Source: Plectrocnemia conspersa
Taxonomy: Eukaryota > Arthropoda > Insecta > Trichoptera > Polycentropodidae
Assembly: GCA_009617715.1 (NCBI GenBank)
Contig: VTFK01000117.1
Span: forward strand, 186,001 to 250,000
Length of the DNA stretch: 64,000 nucleotides
Direction: 5' to 3'
Every line of letters starts with the position of its first letter. Position 1 is the first letter of the stretch. Below, piece by piece: positions 34,480 through 46,320 of this stretch. The notes beneath the pieces were generated by a model. That model worked only from the letters and a program-made list of their open reading frames with translations, ran no database searches and was not told the origin of the DNA. Position numbers and translations under genes: made by a program.

Positions 34480-34860
34480 ACTTAAATATGTACAAAAATG
34501 TATTGTATATTTTCCGACACTAAAAGGTATATGGTATATAAAAGTCCATCTCCATAAAGAATCTAAATCACTATGCAGAGAGAATGAGTCCAAAGAACAA
34601 TTTTATTTGTAATTGCCCTCATTGGACTCGTGAAAAATCTTCAAAAGAGTAAAATATTATAAAAAAATCAGCCGCATAAATAAATAAAGAATAGCCGAGA
34701 TATATCCTACTACTTAATACTAATAATCAATGATAAACTTTGTTTAAGGCCTTCTCAAAATCCGTATATATAACGTCTATTCGTATTCTTGCATTAAAAT
34801 ATTTTGTCACTGGTATGCTAAAATACAAGATGTGAGCAATCTAACCGCAATTTTGAAACG
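34480..34860 (-). pseudogene. Non-LTR reverse transcriptase fragment
   Basis: The minus strand reads YFSIPVTKYFNARIR followed by IDVIYTDFEKALNKVYH (about 34730-34790), the RT motif containing the first catalytic Asp (vDviYtDfsKAFDkv.H). Lower down, at about 34510-34570, it reads DLDSLWRWTFIYHIPFSVGK, matching the segment after the YADD box (LQ.DLd.l..W......fn..KC). The YADD box itself is not recovered, so an internal deletion lies between them. An 8-bp inverted pair (GAGTCCAA/TTGGACTC, about 34588-34629) falls in the gap. Confidence 0.65.
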
Positions 34861-35529
34861 CAACAGCCCAGGTAGGAGGTTGAGCGTAGTGCACTAAAGC
34901 AAAAGAACGGCTAAGTTCAGGTGGTCGTAGGTTTTTCTAAGCTTTATGAAATTTCTAACCCAGGCCATACACACACACAAATATTTTAAACACATATTGC
35001 AAGCACAATAATATTTCTAGCCTTCAAGTAAGTGGTAGTATTGCCAACCAAGAAAAATCCTGATTTTTATTTAATATTCATACAAGAAATAATGTATTTA
35101 ATTTAATTATTGATGGAATTTCTTAAGCATTTTGCAATACATTTAAAAAAATATATTTAAGCTACATACTACTAATGGATTGCTAAACCTAATAAAACAA
35201 TCTCATATATTTGTGATTTATGTTAATTGATATTTAAATTTTAGCATAACAAAGGATTTTATTATCTCACATTAAAACTCAATATATTTACATGTATAAA
35301 ACTTAATTTAAATGGAGCACGAAGAAACGAGGAAATTTTATAAAATCACTTATAAGAACGCCTCAAGCGATAAATTAAAAATTGCTTCTACGATGTTAGT
35401 TTTCCATTTAACTAAGCTTCATAATATTTTTACTTATTTTACAGTATTATCTTTATTTAAAAAAATCGTTCCTTCCTTCGGTTAATATATGCTGTTTTGC
35501 AAAACTTAAAAGTGTGGTGATTAATTTAA
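34861..35529. other. AT-rich filler
   Basis: No recognised feature. At 35019-35025 a seven-base stretch sits between a good acceptor (ATTTCTAG) and a strong donor (GTAAGTGG), but an exon that short is unsupported. Confidence 0.45.
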
Positions 35530-35830
35530 ACGCCCAAACCCATTTATCTTAAATGGCTCGCAAAAAAAGAACAATCGGTGTTTTTTGAGCTTGAGCACGG
35601 ATTGGCTTAAAAGGCGTCCGAGACTTATAGCTTTCGCGTCTTTTGTGCTTAACTCGCTTACTTGCCGGGCAAACTTTTTTCCAAAGGCAAAGTTTATAAG
35701 TAGAAAATTAAGCTTGACGTAATTAAAAAAATCACCCGCTTCTCTCGCTTTGAGGATTGATCAATTTAACATCGATCGGACGTAATCCTTTGACCGCAAA
35801 ACGTGTGCGGCCGGTAAATTTATATGGTTG
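35530..35830. other. GC-richer island
   Basis: Non-AT-rich, CpG-containing, no frame of note and no recognised motif. Confidence 0.4.
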
Positions 35831-36659
35831 CACAGTGGGACTAAATGTATATAATATGAGTCTCAATTAAAAAAAAAACTTACTAGAAAGATTACAACAG
35901 TGTGGTTCCTAAATTTCCTTTTAAAAAAAGTATGGATTTTGTAAAGGGCTTACGACTAAGTAGTGGAAAAAATGGCTATAGAAAATAGTCAAGTATTCAA
36001 AGATCTATCATAGTATATATAAGTTTAAATTACACTTATACATATTAAGAGTTAACCACTTTGCAGGATCGAGTCATCCATGTGGTACAGGTATTTAGGT
36101 TCCCGATACAAATAATATTACTATCTATTTTAAACCAAATAATCGATATAAAATGCCTTATTGTTTTACTGTTTCAATGCAAATGCGTTTTTTTGTAATG
36201 ATCTTAACATCGGTATAGATGAAATTCTGTAAAAAAAAGGCAATTTTGGAAAAAGGTGTTTGTAAATTATACGATTTCAGAGACCAATGTATCTGTTATT
36301 GTTTCTTAAAATATATTGTTATGTTTAATGTTTTCATAAAATTAGAATATTAAGGCACACTTGACATGTGATTTTAGTATACACTACAATTTTCCTAAGT
36401 CTTAATTCAAATATACTATTATATAAGTAGCCTAAAAGTTTGAGTTTACACCTTTCTTTGTTATTATACATATATTCTCGATAAAATTGCAGAATGAAAG
36501 TGAAGTGATGTGAAGTATTTTTTAACTGACATTTTTTTTTAATAAAAAAAAACATTTTGTAAGCTTGTGCTGAATTAATAAAATAATTATTTTTAATGCT
36601 ATGATATTTTTATATTCGAGTTTATAATTATTTGCATTTATCATAACTATTTCAAGGTT
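35831..36659. other. AT-rich filler
   Basis: No gene recognised. A 24-nt exon-like stretch at 36067-36090 (acceptor CTTTGCAG, donor GTATTT) is discussed in the findings. Confidence 0.45.
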
Positions 36660-37160
36660 TTGTCCCACTGTTTCGTGATTAACTGTGCTCTCAGGCCAAC
36701 CTGCTCAGACCTTCATCTATCAACTTGACTCTGTTTAATTGATCCCACGTTTCCTGCGAATTAGTACGTTGCCGGTTAAATCACATTGCTTACGACTTGA
36801 TAATGGTGTGTCGAAAAGTTGTGCGGGGCAAAAAGCGTCAAGCTCCAGAAATAACAACGGCCGCTTAACCGTTTGTTCGTTAAATCGAGTTACAAATTAA
36901 ACACGACTCAAATTGAATTACTTAAGCGAATGTTGCGTGAGAAAATTTGCAGGGAAAGATAAAAATATGAGGGATTCGCGAATATGTGCTTGCGAAGCGA
37001 ATGTGTAATACGTTTTTCTTCTTGTTATTATTTCATCGATACGTATTACAAAAACGTATGTATTTGATTGATTATTGCTTGTGTGGGAAATCGAGCGTAT
37101 TATATCATTTGAGTGAAGTGATTTCGAAGATATATGAAAATAATATATACTCATAGATAG
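36660..37160. other. GC-richer island
   Basis: A long CpG-containing stretch without a recognised protein. The 78-codon minus frame at 36918-37154 has no motif. Confidence 0.4.
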
Positions 37161-37949
37161 AATATTAGGGTCATGGACTCAAATTCACATAAGCAACATT
37201 TTTTCATAAAATCATTTTATCTACTTTTTCTCTGTAAATAAAAGTTAGAAACAGAAAACTTTATATTTATATACTATTAAATATAGATAATTGACTAAGT
37301 TGCAAGATTTATTAATTATATATTATATAAAATTGCAAAATTAGATTATTGTGCACACGAAACTTTTGCACATTGATATAATAATATGAAAATGTATTAA
37401 TAATATATTATTTTATACATTTATGTCAGAATATTTAGAGATTGAATGTTAATATTTACACACATGTGAATATATATAAGTTTAATGTGAATGGGTAAGC
37501 CAACCTGTAAAAATGATTTTTTAATCCAGTTGTGTTCCAGAAAACTAATAATTCATACTTTTTATAATTGGTAGAATATTATATGGTCGGTCGATCTATG
37601 TGTATAATTTTCGTGTTTGCAATTTATGTTTGCGCTATTTTCACCAAAACTAAAAAACATATTAATTTTTTTCATGATTTTTTTATTATTATTATATACA
37701 GTATTTTTTTATGTTAATCATTTGTGCAAAAACCCAAACATTTAAGTAACATCACTTGGCAATAAATAAACGCTTTAAATTAAATTTTAATTCGAATATT
37801 AGCTAAAAATCTTTCATGCACTACGCTGTCCCAAATTTTATATGGGCTGTCGTAAAATTTGATAAATATTCTTCGGAACAAACGCATGTGAAATTCTGCG
37901 ACATATTGTCCCATAGTTCATCTATCGAATAATATGTATTTTATAGGCT

Positions 37950-38390
37950 TTTGTGGTGTTTGCATTTACCGCCCCAATTTGATTTTACGCCCCGGGCGAG
38001 GCAAGGGAGGAACGTGCGCGCCGGCGATACGGGCGCAATAAAGTTGCGGTTTACAACTGTTTTCTTTTCACGGGCAGGAAGCCCGAAAACGATGAATGTC
38101 GTATTAAAATACTTTACGTTCCCAATATTGGATTGGGTCGGATCGTATAAGGCCCCGATACCGGGGGGGTCGCGTTTGTGGTGGGGGCAGCTCCAGAAAT
38201 CCCGAACGAAGCTCCCAGGATTAATGCCGGCGAAACAAAAAGGAATGCCAAAGCAGGCGTCTTTCGGCTCGTGGAAAAGGCAACAATTTCGCGCGAATAG
38301 TTGTTCGCGAACGATATTCGCAGTCTACATACGTATATATGTAAACGTACATGGCGTATATCGTAAAACGATAGCATAAATCAGCCATCG
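37950..38390. other. GC-rich island with long open frames on both strands
   Basis: A + frame of 142 codons (37951-38379, opening at TTG; first ATG at 38092) overlaps a minus frame of 87 codons (38114-38377). It contains GGGGGGG and CCCCGGGCGAGG runs. The + peptide has no recognised domain, and its open length is explained by high GC with few stop words. Treated as a non-coding or regulatory island. Confidence 0.4.
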
Positions 38391-39500
38391 ACTACATATA
38401 CATAATTTATGGAATATTCATCGTATATGCAATATATTCGGATTAAAATATAAAGTGCGACAGTAAGTAGCTTATGTTGCTTTGAAGTTGTGAATGTAAA
38501 ATGCATTTATTATTGGATAATATGTATCATACCAAAATGCATGTTTCATATTAGTGTATGTGAACAATCTATCTGATTTTGAGTCGGAGTAATGTACATT
38601 TATCCGCCAGTGAATATTTTATTAATATCATTATAGAGATGTAATAAATGTGTCAGTATCGGGCGGCAAGGTCAAATGTCAAAAAAGTACATTTTTATAT
38701 TTATAAATGTATTTTATTATATTTTAAATTAAGACTATTGTGGCCTAACACCTTATGCATAACGATGATACAAAAAAGTAATATAGTACAATATAAAGAA
38801 ACAAAATTATAGTACCTACAATATATATATACATATGAACTAAAATGTCTCTCTTAGTTGTCATTAAATAGATTATTATGAAATTATATATGAAAGTTAC
38901 ATGAAGATAACCATAGGCATTTTGATTAGTGCGGACGTCCTGACTTTAATGGACATCAGATATGGATCGTAACTCGCAAATTCGTTCCGGAACCTAAAAC
39001 TAAAATTCTTTGAGAAATGTTTAATTGCCAACAGTACCCTTCATTATTTAGAATAAATGCTTAGCGACCCAAGACTAATCTTAGTAAAAATATTTTTCTC
39101 AAACTTGTTTCAAACTTTTTCGATTATGAAAGAGTATTTGGTTACTCGTAAATTTCAAATTACAAAACCCTATTCTAGAATCCTGTAAACTAAAGTTTCA
39201 AAAAGACCACAAATAAGTGACTAATCGACAAAATAAAAAACGTTTTACAGCTTTTTACAGATTGAAACTTCACTCTCACTTTAAGATATTTCATGCTCTT
39301 TGCTAAACCGTTCCCAGCCATATCGTAAAATATTTTAATGATAAATATGGTCTTAAAATATTCATTTTCAGCCATTTTCTGACACTAAGAAGCAGTTCAT
39401 TGACAAAAGCTCATCTCCAGAGAGAATCACTCTATTGAAATACGCAACAAGTTGAATAATATAAATATTTTAAATCGTCAGTATACAAAATACAATAAAA
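38391..39500. other. AT-rich filler
   Basis: The 61-codon minus frame at 39190-39375 (MAENEYFKTIF and on) has no recognised motif. Confidence 0.45.
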
Positions 39501-39626
39501 AATTATAATTACTGTATTTATATCATAAGTAAATATAAAAAAAAGCACAGTGATAAGGTTAAGGAACTCCCAAGGGGAGTATTTGTTAACCAATCGGACG
39601 TCATAATTTTTTTTAAATAAAAATTC

Positions 39627-39700
39627 GAGTGCCGCTGCCGGGGCTCTAACTTGCAACATCCGTGTTATTAGTCTGAGACGCTATGGACTACTCTATTCCG
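39627..39700 (-). repeat. tRNA-derived SINE head or tRNA relic (Ile-AAT-like)
   Basis: The minus strand reads TAGAGTAGTCCATAGCGTCT (box A region), then CTAATAA as an anticodon loop with AAT, and GTTAGAGCCCC as a box B/T-arm relic. The arms no longer pair well, so it is not a working tRNA. It is followed by GGCAGCGGCAC and an AT-rich body, as in tRNA-derived SINEs. The end of the element was not defined. Confidence 0.5.
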
Positions 39701-39860
39701 TATTTTAATATAAATAATACAAAAAAGTTTCATTTACTTCACAATAAATAAAACACAAACAATATGCACATTAGCACATATTTTTTTAACTAGGCAATAC
39801 ATTTTGACCGTTTTATTTGTTTCATGTAAAAGTATGATTTCATTAATACATAAAGCTTTG

Positions 39861-40180
39861 CTTTAAGTCAAACTTTACGGCAGTTATTGGCGACGTTACC
39901 TTTTACATAAATGGTCTTAATAGGATCGATAAAATTTGCATATTTGTATAAAATATCAAAGTTGTATATTACTTTGCGTCCTATAAAAAAAAATATATTT
40001 TAATATATTTTAAAATATTTTAATGCAAATTTGTAGATTACATTGAGTTCTATAAAAAAAAATTAAAAAGCATTACTCTAAGTTTAATTTTACGGCAGTT
40101 ATTTGTGACGTTATCTTTTGCATAGAAGTTTTAAATATTAAGTTTTATAAAAAGTATTTGAAGCTTTCCTCTAAGTCTTA
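39861..40180. repeat. Diverged direct repeat, about 220-bp period
   Basis: Words from 39867 on (TTTACGGCAGTTATTGGCGACGTTACCTTTT, quoted in two parts: TTTACGGCAGTTATTGG and CGACGTTACCTTTT) recur at about 40090 as TTTACGGCAGTTATTTG and TGACGTTATCTTTT. Between the copies, TATTACTTTGCGTCCTATAA matches GATTACATTGAGTTCTATAA. It is an old tandem duplication. Confidence 0.7.
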
Positions 40181-41514
40181 TTTTACTTTACAAGAAAAAT
40201 TATATACGTTTATGTGCGCTACAACCTCATTATATTAAAATATTAATAATTTGAAAAATGAAATTTTCTCGATATAACAACGCAGTTTTGCATTGTAAAA
40301 TACAACATACTAATAAGATATTCTCGGAAATTGCTAACAATAGTTTTGAATGCTTGTTATTAAAAGAAATATTTTCACAATAGCAATATAATTATGTTTT
40401 TTAATTTATTTTCATTTGCATTATAACAAATTAACATGATTTTACTATGACCAAGTTTATGATATACTTACATTACGGGCACCTTCGAAATAGTATTCGA
40501 CAATGACATCAGTAGTTTAAGTTAGGTTAAAGTGGAAATGGAATATTTATGACCATATGCGGTTCCGACCGATTTTGTATAGAGAATTGTCCTCGAATAA
40601 TGGAATTGAATCGAATCAAGTAGTTTCAAAACCTATTGCCGAAACAGGTTCTAATCGACTTGCTGCTGTTTCATACTAGTTGGTATTCTATTTATAAATC
40701 AATGATCCGAAACAGCAACTATAATATACTTACAATTTAATTTAATACTCATATTTAATAAATAAAAATTCGAGTTTTGAAACCGAAATTATTTCGAAAA
40801 TTAATTTTATTACATAGCATTATATTTAAGTAGTGTGTTCTAGTTTTAGAATATTAAAACAAGGTACAAACACCTTTTGTCAACCTTGGACTTTGTAATT
40901 CCCAGTTGGCAACCCGTTGCCTAATTATTCGGGTTACAACATATTCTCACATATTATTATGTTATAAATCAGTGACATTGCTTTTTATAGCATCAATGCT
41001 AAATTAAAACCATATTACTTTAATTTTGTTTTACCTGCACTTTTTGCTAGGATTTAAAGCATATCATAATTTCTTAGTATGCACAAAATATTATAAAATA
41101 ATTAAATTGCGGCGAGTGTATTAGAAAACCTTTTTCCTGTAAGCAATACTTTCCTCAATAAAGAAATATCACGCCGTCTTGGATTTTACCAATAATCCAG
41201 ATTATCAGTGTTAGGCTTAATCGTTTTTACGCTTGGCTGAGTGGAATTCGACCAACAGACCATGAAAGTGGACAGACTTTGTTCAGTACAAATTAACACG
41301 TTTGAATGCATCCGCGGCAATAAATGCACTAGGCGTGCCAATTCTCAACTTTGCCCTATTTGCATAAAAAAATGTCCAACATATATCATGCATGGTGAAC
41401 ATATTAACTATAATATACACATATAATATTAAATAAATTTTATTTTTCTTACTGTAACAGTTTTCATAACGACTCTTCAAAGCAATTTTGTGTTTAATCA
41501 TTATTAGGTATATT
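40181..41514. other. AT-rich filler with small GC-richer patches
   Basis: No recognised gene. A Cys-containing + frame near 41241-41426 (ATG 41262; CIRGNKCTRR, LCPICIKKC) overlaps a 106-codon minus frame, and neither matches a family. GGCAACCCGTTGCC palindrome at 40908-40921. Confidence 0.4.
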
Positions 41515-41547
41515 TTATCTTTGGAGCCGAACATACTCCAAAGATAA
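41515..41547. repeat. Perfect 12-bp inverted repeat with 9-base loop
   Basis: TTATCTTTGGAG, loop CCGAACATA, then CTCCAAAGATAA. It could form a stable hairpin in RNA or DNA. No element ends are recognised next to it. Confidence 0.85.
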
Positions 41548-41739
41548 GAAGTCTCTTTGAAATGACATTCATTTATAAAAAGTGATATCGCGATGACATC
41601 CAAAGGCTATTGAGAAAATTTTTTTGTTCATGTTGCGACAGTCATAATACCTATATAATTAAAGTATTAGATTTTATACGTACATACTTATACAATGCAT
41701 TAGATAGCAACGCTACTCTGTTTATTTTAAACTAAACTA

Positions 41740-42240
41740 TTGTTTATTCTTACCCAAAGTCATTTTACATTTTCATCTAACCTCTACATAATAAATCTCA
41801 CATGCCCTGTTCTCCTTCTGATTACACCAATGCCTTTCAAAGCAACGTCTGGCTTGCGCGGCAATACGACTAATTCAAATAAACGGCACGGTGGCCATTT
41901 AAGCCAATATTTGGATTTATGGCCGCAGCCAGTCGGCCACAACATCGCCTCGACTTTTGCGCCACTTTTCCGGCGAAAACTCTTCTACTCTACGCCACCA
42001 TCACTCCTCGTTGGAGGACGCAAAAAGGAAATAGGTACGTCCGGCCAAAGGAGCACCGCCAGACGTGAAAATGCTCAATGTTTGTCACCCCTGACGAAGA
42101 AAAAGCGCAGTTTTCTCTCCTACAAGGGGTTGAAATTTTACGGTTGTTTTTCTTTAAATAAGATACGCGTTAAATTTGCGCAACGACACTAGTTTGCTCT
42201 CTACGTTATGTATCACACGAAGCTCTCTCCGCACATACCG
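41740..42240. other. GC-rich island with the longest frame in the window
   Basis: The + frame 41740-42192 is 150 codons from a TTG; the first good ATG is at 41830, leaving 120 codons (MPFKATSGLRGNTTNSNKRH and on). It contains basic and Ser/Thr-rich stretches but no recognised domain. Repeated CGGCCA/TGGCCG words (GGTGGCCATTTAAGCC, ATGGCCGCAGCCAGTCGGCC) suggest binding-site-like composition. I favour a non-coding island. Confidence 0.4.
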
Positions 42241-42626
42241 TATGTCTAAAGTAAATACTTTAGTTGGACAAATATATGGGATGATTGTATTATTTACGCC
42301 CAAGTTTGCTTCAAATGTTGTTTACGGTCGTGTATGATATTACGCTGCTGACGTTAAAATATCTTTTTAAAGCTTAAGACTTTAAATGCAAATAATTTTA
42401 TCTGAAGTTCCAGGTAGAATATAAATGAACCGAAATAAGACTTAAAAAGAGTGATATAAAAATAATATATGAACCACTCTATTGCTTTGTAAATAGGCAG
42501 TAATGTTACATAAAGAATAAAGAGTAGCCATCAAGTAGTAAAATCAGGCAACCAATATAAAGCCGTAGAATCGAAAAACTATTTATTTTGTCTGATTTTT
42601 TTTATTAGAATTTTTTTTAAAAGGCT

Positions 42627-42646
42627 ATAAAATTTCGAAATTTTAT
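42627..42646. repeat. 20-bp perfect palindrome
   Basis: ATAAAATTTCGAAATTTTAT reads the same on both strands. AT-rich, so moderately likely by chance in this DNA. Confidence 0.85.
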
Positions 42647-42866
42647 TTTTTAAGTACATAAAGCCCGGTTTAAGACAGAAAAAAAATCACAAATTTTGAG
42701 ACTTTTTATTAAATTTTTGAGCTTCGAGGCCTGTTTTAGAGAAAAATCGAGAAATACTTATTTATTTTTAATTAAATATGAATAAGGCACAGTATTATAG
42801 AAATAATGTACTTTATTATATATCTTTCATGGCTCTTTTCCTTATTAGAACACAGTTACATATGTA

Positions 42867-42891
42867 TTTGACCTTCCTTTGGAAGGTCAAA
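42867..42891. repeat. 11-bp inverted repeat with TGACCT/AGGTCA half-sites
   Basis: TTTGACCTTCC, TTT, GGAAGGTCAAA: perfect arms around three bases. The arms contain TGACCT and AGGTCA, the core half-site of many nuclear receptors, in everted order. Site function is inferred. Confidence 0.85.
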
Positions 42892-42959
42892 AAAACACGT
42901 TGGTACTTTGTACTATATATCTTATGGTCGGCTTAATGTTTGTTTGTATTAAAGTATAA

Positions 42960-43300
42960 CAACATTACAGCAAAGCGTAGCGGTGGCGTTTGACGCTTCA
43001 AAGGGCCATATTTATATAATTCATCACAGCGTTAATAATGAGCTGGGTGCTTATGTGTGGAATGCTTGGTAAGTCGGGTCCTGTATACTATCGGACAGCC
43101 GTGGCCAACCGCAGGAAATCTATTACCAGGTGGGCCGTAGTGCTCTGTGTCGGTGGACCCCTGACTGCCACTCGACACTCGTTCAATGTTGCCAGATCGT
43201 GACAGTTAATCCAAAATGTCGCTCGGATTGACCCAGTTGACTATGCCGTTTGCCCAACGACTACTGTGAAACGTTCTCACGATGAGAAATATATCGAAAT
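42960..43300. other. GC-richer island with an exon-like 39-nt segment
   Basis: CpG-containing stretch. At 43030-43068 an acceptor (TTCATCACAG) and a strong donor (GTAAGTCG) bound 39 nt that read VNNELGAYVWNA in phase 2. This is attractive as an exon but has no recognised family and no linked partner. Confidence 0.35.
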
Positions 43301-43863
43301 TATTGTGTGTTACTAAATAAAATATTACATATCAAGTGTATGTATGTATGTACATACATATGTAATTTGTATTTAATTTATATTTTATTTCGTTATAAGT
43401 TCTACAATAGAAAAAAAAACATGTGTGTCTGTATTCCGATTAAACTGTTGAGACAAACTATCTGATATGTTGGGAGTTGAAGATTTTGGACAGGCTTGAT
43501 ACGATATTATAAATTAAAAATTATTATTTACAAGGAATTTTGTGGCAATCATCCACATGAGCAGACAGCGCCCTTCTTGTGTCTTGGGGAAACAGACTGT
43601 TTTCATATGTCTTAGAGACGGTGCTGATACAAAAATGGTTTAAGTAGATTCGTGTTTATTAAAATACTGTCAATGCTACAGTCCATGTTACAGGGGGCCC
43701 TATCCTGGGCCACACTATTCTAATCCGCTTTATACTTCATTAGAATTCTTTATTGAAAGCCTGTAACCGCTAAAAGCTGTAGGAGCTAAATTACGTCCTT
43801 AAAACCAATATACATTTTTATCATAAAATAAAATAATTTGTGTCATCAAAGTTGCATAATAAT

Positions 43864-43968
43864 TCACCGGCACACAACGATGCCTTTATTGATCAAGAAT
43901 TTGCATATGGTCTTTGTTTTGTCTGCTGGTACATTATCATGCAATAAGGACCAATTGCCTTCGGTGTC
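43864..43968 (-). pseudogene. Mariner transposase scrap (second catalytic Asp region)
   Basis: One minus-strand frame reads NWSLLHDNVPADKTKT then ICKFLINKGIVVCR and stops. This matches the HDNAPAH..K.....L...gi block of mariner-family transposases that carries the second catalytic Asp. The following PPYSPDLAP block is missing. Sequence on both sides (43.4-44.2 kb) is less AT-rich and may belong to the same insertion, but I could not align it. ITRs were not found. Confidence 0.6.
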
Positions 43969-43999
43969 TGGACAAACCAGAAGAGATAAATATAAATTA

Positions 44000-45850
44000 A
44001 CTTAGCATCTTCCTGATAAAAAAGAGACGAAAGTAAAACTATTCCAAGTTCTTAGCTTTTAATTCTGAGCAGAGGGAAATTAGAGAGCACAGATCCCATT
44101 TTTTATTTACAATGCAGCAATAAAAAAAAATAAAAATTAAGACAGTCACGATTTTTTTTTTAAATTGCGGAAAATTCGTGACCGTGGCTGAAGCATCGCA
44201 GCCGAAGTACAAAAAGTAAGTTTTAAGTAATATTATAATTTAAGCAACTTTACATTGGGTTTAAAATGAGTTTAAGCTGATTACTGAATTTAATAGAATA
44301 GTTATTAATCCGATGACATTCCCCGGAAATTATTTTATCTCTTTGCTTGTTATTCGGTTATATCAAGGTGTATACTTTGCATTAATATATTTTTTATTAT
44401 GGATATTAAATTAAACTAATTTATATGCTTTGATTTTTAAAAATAGCTTATTTTTCTATAAAATTCACAATTTTTTGTGATAAAAGATAGTAAAATCGAT
44501 TTTTCAGACCTATTTGAGACTAACAAATTAAGTATTTTAGATGGAAAATAATTTAAAGTATAACTTTAGCTAATTAGTTGGTTACAAGTAACCGTTGTAA
44601 ATATTTAAAATCAACATAAAAATACACACATACAATCGGAATTAGTTAGCAATACAATCACTAGGATAATATAAGTTTATATTAAATTACACTAATATAA
44701 AAAATGTAGATATTAAAGTATACAAAGTATTATATACACAAAATATTTAATTTATATAATCTTAAATTGAATCTTAGAATCCACAATAAATTTTAAGTAA
44801 GTTATAACTATGCACATGTAACCCGATTAATATACCTTTATTTAATACCATAGGTTGTTTGGATAATATTAATAAGTATATAAGTTTATGATATATCAAA
44901 AAACGATACGTTTTAGCAAAAAATTGTCAATAAAAAATATTTTAAGCTCTGTAATTTAATATATGTTATTATAATAATAATTGTGCAATATTAGTATATT
45001 AATAATTTAGAAGCTGTGACAACTGCGAGACTTTTACTGTCAAAATGTCAATTTCTAATATATACATTAATATATTTTAAGTATATATATATATGTATAT
45101 CTATACTATACATTGAAATACGCTGCTGTGATTAGACCCGTTTGACACATTTCCTGGAATTTATTTGCTCGGTTGAATCCGAGGAACGATGTGCTTCGAT
45201 TTTTTTTATTGATTTACTAGTTTGTTAAATTCATAGTAAAATTTCTGTTCTAGAAATAACATATTTTTAAGAAAAACGTACAATTTCATAAAATAACTAA
45301 AACGGATATGAAAATTGTCACATTTTATCAAATAATAATATTTAGAGAATGTGGTTATTTTTTTATATAAATGAAATTCATTACAATGTTTACCTTTTGG
45401 GACCATCGATTATGAGAAAAATATTAAAACGTGGTAAAAGTGAAATTATTCATAATGTTATTAGTCTTTTTGTCCTGCCGAATAGTGCATTTGTTATTCA
45501 TGAGTATTCTGTCAATTCGGGTAAATGCATTCCCTAAATGGAACATATACAACAGCCTTATATTGCCTTTACAAATACACAATTGTTATTGCACTGACAA
45601 ATGCTAAATCTCGAGCTGTTCAAACTATGACATAAAAGGCAAAATTTCTAAGTATTTACTGTACAGCAATCTACAAAATATAATATGATACTGATATAGT
45701 ACATATATAAAAAATATTTATTTTAGTACAACCTAATATACAACCGCCGTTATAGTTTTAATTTATTTTATATCTCTTGTTGTTTTCGTACATGAAAATA
45801 AATAACACACAATACATATTTAAAGGCCTCACATAAATAATTTGAGTCGT
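44000..45850. other. AT-rich filler
   Basis: Homopolymer-rich AT DNA with short (TA)n near 45080-45100. Frames at 45206-45537 have no recognised motif. Confidence 0.5.
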
Positions 45851-46320
45851 AAATGATTCGTGGCATTTTATTTTATTATCTGCGCGTCTCTTATTTTACG
45901 CTAGGCCTTTCTCTCTCACTTAAGCTATTTGTCTCTTTTTCACCCGCTTCGTATTTTATTTAATTTTTCATCCTGGCAACAATTTTTGAGCCTGCGTTAT
46001 AATTCTGAACCCAAACGGAAAGTCCCCTCGTTCAAACCTTAAATAATTCGAGATAAAAGCGAAATGGTCCTTCGAACGATCTGCGCTCGTAATGCGATTT
46101 AAGATTACTACCTAGGTATATAAGGCAATAGAAAAGAATGCTTGAACGTTTATATATTTTTTAACCGTTTTATAAATAAGTTTCGTAGATAAAAGCTAAT
46201 AAATTGTACTCCATTCCTCACAAGTGAAGTTCAATTGTAGAAATTTTGTAACTGCCGTAGGGCAGTGGACGACGCAACACCGAGTATGTGTTATGACGTT
46301 AACCGTCATGGTGACATAAT
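45851..46320. other. GC-richer island with two small hairpins
   Basis: ACTGCC-GTAG-GGCAGT at 46251-46266 and ATGACG-TTAAC-CGTCAT at 46293-46309 lie 26 bases apart. No frame of note. Confidence 0.45.

Noticed and set aside
37780..37930. Possible RT motif on the minus strand (DSVVHERFLAN)
   Set aside because: One short block only, no neighbouring RT motif in order.
37951..38379. 142-codon + frame in the 38-kb island
   Set aside because: Starts at TTG, overlaps an 87-codon minus frame, and has no domain; high GC lowers stop frequency. Kept as an island only.
39627..39700. Functional tRNA gene
   Set aside because: Acceptor and D arms do not pair and box B is mutated; a relic or SINE head is more likely.
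40908..40921. RFX X-box at GGCAACCCGTTGCC
   Set aside because: The half-sites are in the reverse order of the X-box consensus (GTTGCC before GGCAAC is expected).
41740..42192. 150-codon + frame, the longest in the window
   Set aside because: Starts at TTG, the first ATG leaves 120 codons, no recognised domain and many low-information Ser/Arg/Lys stretches. A coding test could reverse this.
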